64,000 nt of DNA from Flammeovirgaceae bacterium UBA5585 (GTDB lineage Bacteria > Bacteroidota > Bacteroidia > Cytophagales > Cyclobacteriaceae). A program made the translations under genes and the position numbers. Positions 58,681 to 64,000 of the stretch are shown here, one piece after another (within the stretch, counting starts at the first letter, position 1; each line of letters starts with the position of its first letter). The notes below the pieces were generated by a model, which did no database searches, was not told the origin of the DNA, and was given only the letters and a program-made list of their open reading frames with translations. The stretch is from positions 186,304 to 250,303 of the forward strand of contig DILT01000019.1 of assembly GCA_002425185.1 (NCBI GenBank), in the 5' to 3' direction.

Positions 58681-61665
58681 ATGCCTCTATTCAGCTTCAA
58701 TTACAAAAAAGCAAACGGCCCTCGAAGCAAAAAAGTTTGGTTGGCTTGCTGGCTTGCCTGCTTTAGCGTTTTACAGGTATTTAGCCAAACCAACCGCGAG
58801 AAATGGGTAGATAGTGTATTTCAAAAACTGCCCTTTGAAGCTAAAATCGGTCAGTTAATTATGATGCCGGTAGATGCCTCTGCTAGTGATGCAGAACGAG
58901 ATAAACTGCTGAATCTGGTTTCAAGCTACGGAATTGGAGGAATTGTTTTAACCCGTGGCGGGCCGGTTTCTCAGCAGCAATTCGTTCAGCAACTACAGGC
59001 TCAATCAGTAGTACCTCTACTGGTAGGATTAAATGCCGAAGAAGGCTTGGGCTCAACACTGGATAGTACGCTGGTATATCCGCAAACCTTAATGCTGGGC
59101 GCCATACAAGATGACAGCCTGTTATTCTATTTTGGTGATGAAGTGGGCCGTCAACTCAAAACTCTCGGTGTGCATGTTACTTTTGCGCCAACAGCTGATT
59201 TGAGTACTACATTCAAAACAGACGAACTGGTTAACCATACCTTTGGAGAAAACCCAGCCCGGGTAGCAAATGCAGCTGTCTTGTATATGAAAGGGCTTCA
59301 GCATGCCGGTATTATTCCCGTAGCTAAGCATTACCCCCATTACGGGCTTAAAGTTACCGGCTACGCAAAAGGTGTACCCATCATGGGGCTTGCCCACGAT
59401 GATAAACAGTCACTTTATCCCCTTAAGCAATTAATTGATCAAGGGTGTCCGGCTATTTTATCATCCTACATACATGATCCCATTTTCCCAGATCGGAGAA
59501 AAATAGCCCGAAAGAAAAAAAGAATTATTCCAGAAGCATTGCCCACATTGTATACAGCCGACTACCTGAAAAAGAATTTTAACTTTCAAGGGCTGGTATT
59601 CAGTTACGTGCCCGATGTAAAAGTTCTGCTAAAGAAGTATCAACCCGGTGATTCGGAAATTTACGCCTTCCTGGCCGGAAATGATGTTTTATTATTTCCA
59701 CAAAATATTGCCGCTACCGTACGGAAGCTTCGCAGGCAAATAAAAAAGAACCCACTACTAGAAGCACAGCTTGATCAGCGCGTAAAAAAAGTACTGGCTT
59801 TCAAATACGATGCAGGTTTGCCTACTGCCGTGCCACAAGAGCAGGACAATCTTTACGATAAACTTAACACACTTGAAGCCCGTGTACTCAGGCGGGATCT
59901 TTATGAAAAATCAGTTTCCGTTGTTTATGATAACCAGGAGTTGTTACCCATAAAAATTCTGGAAAACACAACTTTCGCCTCACTTTCGGTAGGTGAACGA
60001 AAAGAAAATGAATTCAGCGCTTACTTGTCGCGTTATGCTCCTTTCGATCATTTTCAATTTCATCAACCGGGCGAAGACACAACCACACTTTTGGAAGAGC
60101 TTAAAAAGTATGATGTGGTCATTGCCGGAATATTTCTCACGAGTTCAGGAATAATCTCCGAATACCCTGCCCTGCTCGATGCGTTGGCGAAACATACCAA
60201 AGTGGTGGTGTGTAATTTCGGGCCACCTTCAAAACTTAGTTTGTTCACCGAACCGGCAGCCATAGTTCAAGCTTTTGTGGATGATGCGTTAATTCGCAGA
60301 ACCGTACCCCAGATTATTTTTGGAGGCCTTGAAGGCAGCGGTAAGCTTCCCCTTACAATCAATGAAAAAATCCGTGAAGGCTCAGGAGTATTAACACCCT
60401 CACTGGGCAGGTTATCCTATGCGCTTCCAGAATCGGTAGGTATGAGCAGCCAAACATTGGAAAAAATATCCACACTTGTGCGCGAGGCGATTGAAACACA
60501 AGCTACGCCTGGATGCCAGGTGCTGATTGCCAAAAACGGAAAAGTGATTTATGACCAGTCATTCGGATGGCTAACTTACGATAATCAGCAACCCGTTACC
60601 GGTGAAACCATTTACGACCTGGCTTCGATGACTAAGGTGTTAGGCACGCTTCAGTCCGTTATGTTTCTTTATGATCGCGGCCTGATTGACGTAAATCGTA
60701 AAGTGTCATACTATCTTCCGGAACTCCGATCAACCAACAAAAAGGATATTACCCTTAAAGATGTTCTCGCCCATCAGGCAGGGTTGCTCGCATTTATTCC
60801 GCTATGGCCCCAAACCATGAAAAATGAAAAAGAGTTTTTACCTTACTATTATAATGCCAAACGGACAGAAAAATATTCCCTTCAGGTTTCACCAAACGTA
60901 TATGCGGCCCCCGTTATCCGCGATTCGTTATGGAAATGGACATTCGAATCAAGAATGATAGAAAAGCCTGCACGAATCCCTTACACGCTTCGCTACAGCG
61001 ACATTGGTTTTTGGCTACTGCACCGGTTATCTGAGAAAATGCTCAACCAGCCCATGGATGATTTTCTGTGGCAGAATCTATATGAACCCATAGGAGCATA
61101 CACCACCGGGTACACTCCATTAAGTCGCTTTCCGGTATCGCGTATAGCACCTACCGAATACGATAAAATTTTCCGTAAAGATATGATTCATGGCACCGTA
61201 CACGATGAACGTGCCGCTATGATGGGTGGGGTTGCCGGCCATGCCGGTTTGTTCAGTACGGCACAGGATGTGGCTAAACTGGGACAAATGCTGTTGCAAA
61301 AGGGTTATTACGGTGGGCATCAATACCTGAAACCCGAAACCGTTGAATTGTTTACAGCCAAGCAATTTGAAACCAGCCGGAGAGGGCTTGGGTGGGATAA
61401 GCCCCTGCAAAGCGATTGGGCTACCCCCACTTCCCTTTTTTCCTCCCCGCGCACATTCGGGCATACAGGCTTCACCGGTACGTGTATATGGATTGATCCC
61501 GAATTTGAGCTGGTTTATATATTTCTGTCAAATAGGGTTTATCCCGACCGCAGTACTAAACTAATTACGGCCAATATCCGTTCTCGGATACAGGATGTGA
61601 TTTATCAATCCATATTTGATTATTGTCCTTACCCAAACCCATTCCTGTGGAGCAGATCAAGATAG
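58681..61665 (+). CDS. GH3-like domain fused to serine beta-lactamase-like domain
   Basis: 994 residues with a signal peptide-like start (FSVLQVFSQ). The first half follows the GH3 N-acetylhexosaminidase outline (GLNAEEGLGSTLDST, LGVHVTFAPTADL, HTFGENPARVANAAVLYMKGL), but the catalytic loop KHFPGHGDTDxDSH reads KHYPHYGLKVTGYAKG and the nucleophile region SDAL is SYVP. Both catalytic groups thus appear lost. The second half is a beta-lactamase/class C-type hydrolase with SMTK (Ser649, Lys652), YSD and HTG motifs intact. This fusion is typical of Bacteroidota cell-wall recycling; here only the second half looks active. It overlaps the bshA start. Confidence 0.85.
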   Translation: MPLFSFNYKKANGPRSKKVWLACWLACFSVLQVFSQTNREKWVDSVFQKLPFEAKIGQLIMMPVDASASDAERDKLLNLVSSYGIGGIVLTRGGPVSQQQFVQQLQAQSVVPLLVGLNAEEGLGSTLDSTLVYPQTLMLGAIQDDSLLFYFGDEVGRQLKTLGVHVTFAPTADLSTTFKTDELVNHTFGENPARVANAAVLYMKGLQHAGIIPVAKHYPHYGLKVTGYAKGVPIMGLAHDDKQSLYPLKQLIDQGCPAILSSYIHDPIFPDRRKIARKKKRIIPEALPTLYTADYLKKNFNFQGLVFSYVPDVKVLLKKYQPGDSEIYAFLAGNDVLLFPQNIAATVRKLRRQIKKNPLLEAQLDQRVKKVLAFKYDAGLPTAVPQEQDNLYDKLNTLEARVLRRDLYEKSVSVVYDNQELLPIKILENTTFASLSVGERKENEFSAYLSRYAPFDHFQFHQPGEDTTTLLEELKKYDVVIAGIFLTSSGIISEYPALLDALAKHTKVVVCNFGPPSKLSLFTEPAAIVQAFVDDALIRRTVPQIIFGGLEGSGKLPLTINEKIREGSGVLTPSLGRLSYALPESVGMSSQTLEKISTLVREAIETQATPGCQVLIAKNGKVIYDQSFGWLTYDNQQPVTGETIYDLASMTKVLGTLQSVMFLYDRGLIDVNRKVSYYLPELRSTNKKDITLKDVLAHQAGLLAFIPLWPQTMKNEKEFLPYYYNAKRTEKYSLQVSPNVYAAPVIRDSLWKWTFESRMIEKPARIPYTLRYSDIGFWLLHRLSEKMLNQPMDDFLWQNLYEPIGAYTTGYTPLSRFPVSRIAPTEYDKIFRKDMIHGTVHDERAAMMGGVAGHAGLFSTAQDVAKLGQMLLQKGYYGGHQYLKPETVELFTAKQFETSRRGLGWDKPLQSDWATPTSLFSSPRTFGHTGFTGTCIWIDPEFELVYIFLSNRVYPDRSTKLITANIRSRIQDVIYQSIFDYCPYPNPFLWSRSR

Positions 61666-62798
61666 GCATAGTTTGTTATCCAACCTTTGGCGGTAGCGGT
61701 GTAGTGGCTACCGAGTTAGGAAAAGCCCTGGCCCAGGAAGGTCACCAGGTTCATTTTATAACGTATTCACAACCCAGCCGGCTGGACTTTCTGAATGAGA
61801 ATATATTCTACCATGAAGTAGAGTTCAGGTCGTATCCACTGTTTGAATACCCTCCGTATGAGTTAGCCCTGGCCAGTAAAATGGTTAGCGTGGCGATGAA
61901 TGAGAAACTGGATCTGCTTCATGTTCACTATGCCATCCCCCATGCTTCAGCTGCCTACATGGCCAAGCAAATACTAAAAACACAAGGCATTACTATGCCG
62001 GTGGTAACTACACTGCATGGTACCGATATAACACTGGTGGGTAAAGACGCATCGTACGAACCGGTGGTAACATTCAGTATCAATCAGTCGGATGGTGTCA
62101 CCGCAGTTTCAGAAGATTTGCGAAGAGAAACGTTTGAGTACTTTAAAATCACGAATGAAATAGAAGTTATTCCAAACTTCATTGATCTAGCTAAATTCAA
62201 AAAACAAAAGAAAGATCATTTCAAAAAAGCCATTTGCCCGGAAGGAGAAATGCTGGTTGTGCACACCTCCAACTTCCGCAAAGTGAAACGGATAGGCGAT
62301 GTTATACAGGTGTTCTATAACATCCAAAAAGAAATACCGGCCAAACTGTTAATGATTGGTGATGGCCCCGAGCGGGTTGGCGCAGAACAACAATGCCGCG
62401 ATTTGGGCATCTGCAACAATATCCGATTTCTGGGTAAACTGGAGGCTGTAGAGGAGGTGCTTTCCGTGGCTGACTTGTTCTTAATGCCTTCAGAAAAAGA
62501 GAGTTTTGGACTGGCTGCCTTGGAGGCCATGGCCTGCGAAGTGCCCGTTATTTCATCCAATACCGGTGGTATACCCGAATTGAATATTCAAGGTGTAACC
62601 GGCTTTATGAGCAATGTGGGCGACACCGAAGATATGACCCGCAAAGCACTGTTCGTGCTGGACAAAAGCAACTTACCCAAATTCAAAGAAAATGCCCTTA
62701 ACCGGGCAAAGGAATTCGACATTAGCCGGATACTGCCACAGTATGAGGATTACTACGTTAAGGTTATCGAGAAAACCAACATAAAAGCTATCCGTTAA
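61647..62798 (+). CDS. bshA: N-acetyl-alpha-D-glucosaminyl L-malate synthase
   Basis: About 384 residues of the GT4 family. It joins GlcNAc from UDP-GlcNAc to malate, the first step in bacillithiol synthesis. Family stretches are IKIGIVCYPTFGGSGVVATELGKALA, HVHYAIPHASAAYMAKQ, LHGTDITLVG and MPSEKESFGLAALEAMACEVPV. No ATG fits; GTG at 61647 or TTG at 61623 are possible, both inside the preceding gene's end. Confidence 0.93.
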   Translation: MEQIKIGIVCYPTFGGSGVVATELGKALAQEGHQVHFITYSQPSRLDFLNENIFYHEVEFRSYPLFEYPPYELALASKMVSVAMNEKLDLLHVHYAIPHASAAYMAKQILKTQGITMPVVTTLHGTDITLVGKDASYEPVVTFSINQSDGVTAVSEDLRRETFEYFKITNEIEVIPNFIDLAKFKKQKKDHFKKAICPEGEMLVVHTSNFRKVKRIGDVIQVFYNIQKEIPAKLLMIGDGPERVGAEQQCRDLGICNNIRFLGKLEAVEEVLSVADLFLMPSEKESFGLAALEAMACEVPVISSNTGGIPELNIQGVTGFMSNVGDTEDMTRKALFVLDKSNLPKFKENALNRAKEFDISRILPQYEDYYVKVIEKTNIKAIR

Positions 62799-62821
62799 AA
62801 TACGGTTAGGTTTTCTATTAT

Positions 62822-62829
62822 TATTTTTG
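62822..62829 (+). promoter_or_regulatory. -7 promoter element before the 62847 gene
   Basis: TATTTTTG is a perfect TAnnTTTG, 17 bp before the start codon, after the bshA stop. No good -33 element is visible. Confidence 0.4.
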
Positions 62830-62846
62830 TGCAAATTTTGGATGCG

Positions 62847-63467
62847 ATGGAAGAGGTAATACCAAAAAACAAAGGGACCAAACAGCTTTTCAAAAACCCT
62901 GTTCTGGAGAAACTTACGCGCACGCACATATCAGTTCCGCTGATCATATTTTTTACCTATGCTGCGGCATTGCTGTACTGGAGCATTACCCACACAGCAT
63001 TAAATCCAGTGCTTACGACCTCCCTCTTTTTTGTAGGATGGCTTGCGTTTACATGGGTAGAATATAATGTCCACCGGTATGTTTTCCATATGCGTGCGCA
63101 CACCCAAAAACGAAAAGAATTACAGTATACGTTACATGGTGTTCACCATGAATACCCCAAGGATAAGGAAAGACTGGCCATGCCACCGGTGCTGAGCATA
63201 ACCATAGCCACCGTACTGTTACTTTTGCTTCGTTTGGTTATGGGCGATTTCGTTTTTGCTTTTTTGCCTGGTTTTCTGGTTGGATATGCCAGCTACCTGG
63301 GCGTACATTACATGGTACATGCCTACCAGCCACCCAAAAACTTTTTAAAAGCCTTATGGATCAACCACAGTATACATCATTACAAGGATGGCGAAATTGT
63401 GTTTGGAGTGTCTTCTCCGTTGTGGGACTATATCTATGGCACCATGAAGGAAAAGTCATCCTCATAA
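62847..63467 (+). CDS. Fatty acid hydroxylase superfamily membrane protein, paralogue
   Basis: 206 residues. The same histidine clusters as the protein at 11286 (HRYVFHMRAH, HGVHHEYPKD, HYMVHAYQ, HSIHHYKDGE), with the same arrangement of helices. It is probably a fatty acid or lipid hydroxylase. It lies next to bshA at the far end of the window and ends in a terminator. Confidence 0.88.
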   Translation: MEEVIPKNKGTKQLFKNPVLEKLTRTHISVPLIIFFTYAAALLYWSITHTALNPVLTTSLFFVGWLAFTWVEYNVHRYVFHMRAHTQKRKELQYTLHGVHHEYPKDKERLAMPPVLSITIATVLLLLLRLVMGDFVFAFLPGFLVGYASYLGVHYMVHAYQPPKNFLKALWINHSIHHYKDGEIVFGVSSPLWDYIYGTMKEKSSS

Positions 63468-63480
63468 AGCCATAATGCAA

Positions 63481-63510
63481 AAACCACCTTGGTGTTATCC
63501 GGGTGGTTTT
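63481..63510 (+). terminator. Terminator after second hydroxylase
   Basis: AAACCACC (63481-63488) pairs with GGTGGTTTT (63502-63510), followed by ATTG; the T-run is part of the stem. It lies 13 bp after the hydroxylase stop and may also serve the opposite gene. Confidence 0.6.
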
Positions 63511-63534
63511 ATTGACTAATCAGATAAAGTAAAT

Positions 63535-63660
63535 TCAGATTTTTGATTCCTTAACCTCCGGCTGCTTAACAGGCTTTTTGGCATACGTAGCGCACGTATA
63601 GGATGAACAAGAGCCTAAAATAAGCGCCAAAAGGCTTAAAACCAGTACAGACTTTTTCAT
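63535..63660 (-). CDS. Very small lipoprotein
   Basis: 41 residues from MKKSVLVLSLLALILGSC (63660), a lipoprotein signal with the lipobox cysteine, followed by SSYTCATYAKKPVKQPEVKESKI. Only about 24 residues remain after cleavage. Tiny lipoproteins with a SxYTCxTYAK start are common in Bacteroidota; the function is unknown. A perfect -7 element lies upstream on the same strand. Confidence 0.65.
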   Translation of the reverse strand: MKKSVLVLSLLALILGSCSSYTCATYAKKPVKQPEVKESKI

Positions 63661-63683
63661 AGCAAAAGTTATTAAATGATCGT

Positions 63684-63691
63684 CAAAAGTA
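63684..63691 (-). promoter_or_regulatory. -7 promoter element of small lipoprotein gene
   Basis: On the minus strand TACTTTTG is a perfect TAnnTTTG, 23 bp before the start codon at 63660. Confidence 0.45.
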
Positions 63692-63774
63692 GGCCTTTTC
63701 GGGCGTTGAAATAATTTAAGAAACACGAATTATATTACGTAGGTTCAAAAAATTAAATACTAATTCAGAAACAG

Positions 63775-63794
63775 AATCCCCGAAATCGGGGTTT
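63775..63794. other. Short GC hairpin
   Basis: CCCCGA-AA-TCGGGG with A/T flanks lies between the small lipoprotein gene and the last gene, on the divergent promoter side. It is too short to assign; a terminator from outside the usual direction or a leader structure are possible. Confidence 0.3.
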
Positions 63795-63817
63795 AAAGTC
63801 TATCCGCCCAGTACCCC

Positions 63818-64000
63818 ATGTTAGGCTACCGCTTCAGTCAGTATACCCCTCCCCCTGAAAAAGCTAAAAGCGATTTTGAGCGATTGCTGAAGATTTTCAT
63901 GCAACTGGCATTAATTACTTCGGGTAATGTTGCCGAAGCGCTACAGTGGCTTACTGAGCTAGATAGGCAATATAAACTAACTACGGATAATTACGGTATC
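63818..64000 (+). CDS. Partial gene at window end, conserved protein
   Basis: An open frame of 61 codons from ATG 63818, MLGYRFSQYTPPPEKAKSDF and then LLKIFMQLALITSGNVAEALQWLTELDRQYKL, running off the window. The SGNVAEALQWLTELDRQY stretch is a conserved opening that I recall from Bacteroidota proteins near or fused to VWA/CoxE-type domains. The identification rests on memory. Confidence 0.5.
   Translation, partial: MLGYRFSQYTPPPEKAKSDFERLLKIFMQLALITSGNVAEALQWLTELDRQYKLTTDNYGI

Overview
The window looks like chromosome from a Bacteroidota bacterium, most likely of the order Cytophagales. The evidence is Bacteroidota-type promoters (TTTG / TAnnTTTG), few Shine-Dalgarno sites, a GT3-type glycogen synthase, tandem rhomboid genes beside mutL, bacillithiol synthesis (bshA), and a GH3/beta-lactamase fusion. 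No tRNA, rRNA or CRISPR array was seen.

Layout. 0-12 kb is AT-rich accessory DNA. It holds an HD-domain protein, an HxlR regulator with a 34-bp perfect palindromic operator facing a quinone reductase/DoxX/extradiol dioxygenase/glutathione peroxidase run, and a TetR-controlled RND efflux operon (adaptor, pump, patatin, TolC, fatty acid hydroxylase). A matching 25-bp inverted repeat lies before both tetR and the efflux operon.

12.0-24.15 kb is the most unusual part. Seventeen plus-strand genes are tightly packed, often with ATGA or similar overlaps. They follow a 100-bp array of ten degenerate 10-bp repeats. The genes encode small membrane proteins, an LEA-like protein, a transglutaminase-like protein, a group of short beta-rich proteins including a coat-like candidate (15414-16142), a coiled-coil protein, a membrane-anchored annexin-like protein, a membrane-anchored peptidoglycan-binding protein, a GH108 muramidase with an EF-hand loop, a YkuD-like protein, a repeat-stalk fibre and a leucine-rich-repeat fibre. 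There is no recognisable integrase, terminase, portal, sheath, packaging ATPase or replication gene. I read it as an undescribed envelope-associated or tailless virus-like particle locus; that reading is inference.

24.2-31.2 kb returns to ordinary chromosome: gcvT with an attenuator-like leader, a GxxExxY protein, ComB, a Hint-domain lipoprotein and its exported neighbour, a MazG-like protein, a VanX-type dipeptidase and D-aminoacyl-tRNA deacylase. 31.2-38.2 kb is a DNA-damage tolerance region (S24 repressor, dinB, a 2H-phosphoesterase-like gene, dnaE2) interrupted by a REP-associated transposase flanked by REP-like hairpins. Twin ACTAAA-N3-TTTAGT palindromes precede dinB.

38.3-64 kb is housekeeping: a TIP30-like reductase, DUF1232, a ParE-type toxin pair, an A-type Fe-S-like protein, an Ada-like repair protein, a YkvI-like transporter, glycogen synthase, ClpB, a porin, a dipeptide epimerase/DUF1611 pair, RlmN, two rhomboids, MutL, a GH3/beta-lactamase fusion with a degenerate GH3 half, BshA, a second fatty acid hydroxylase paralogue, and the start of a gene that runs off the end.
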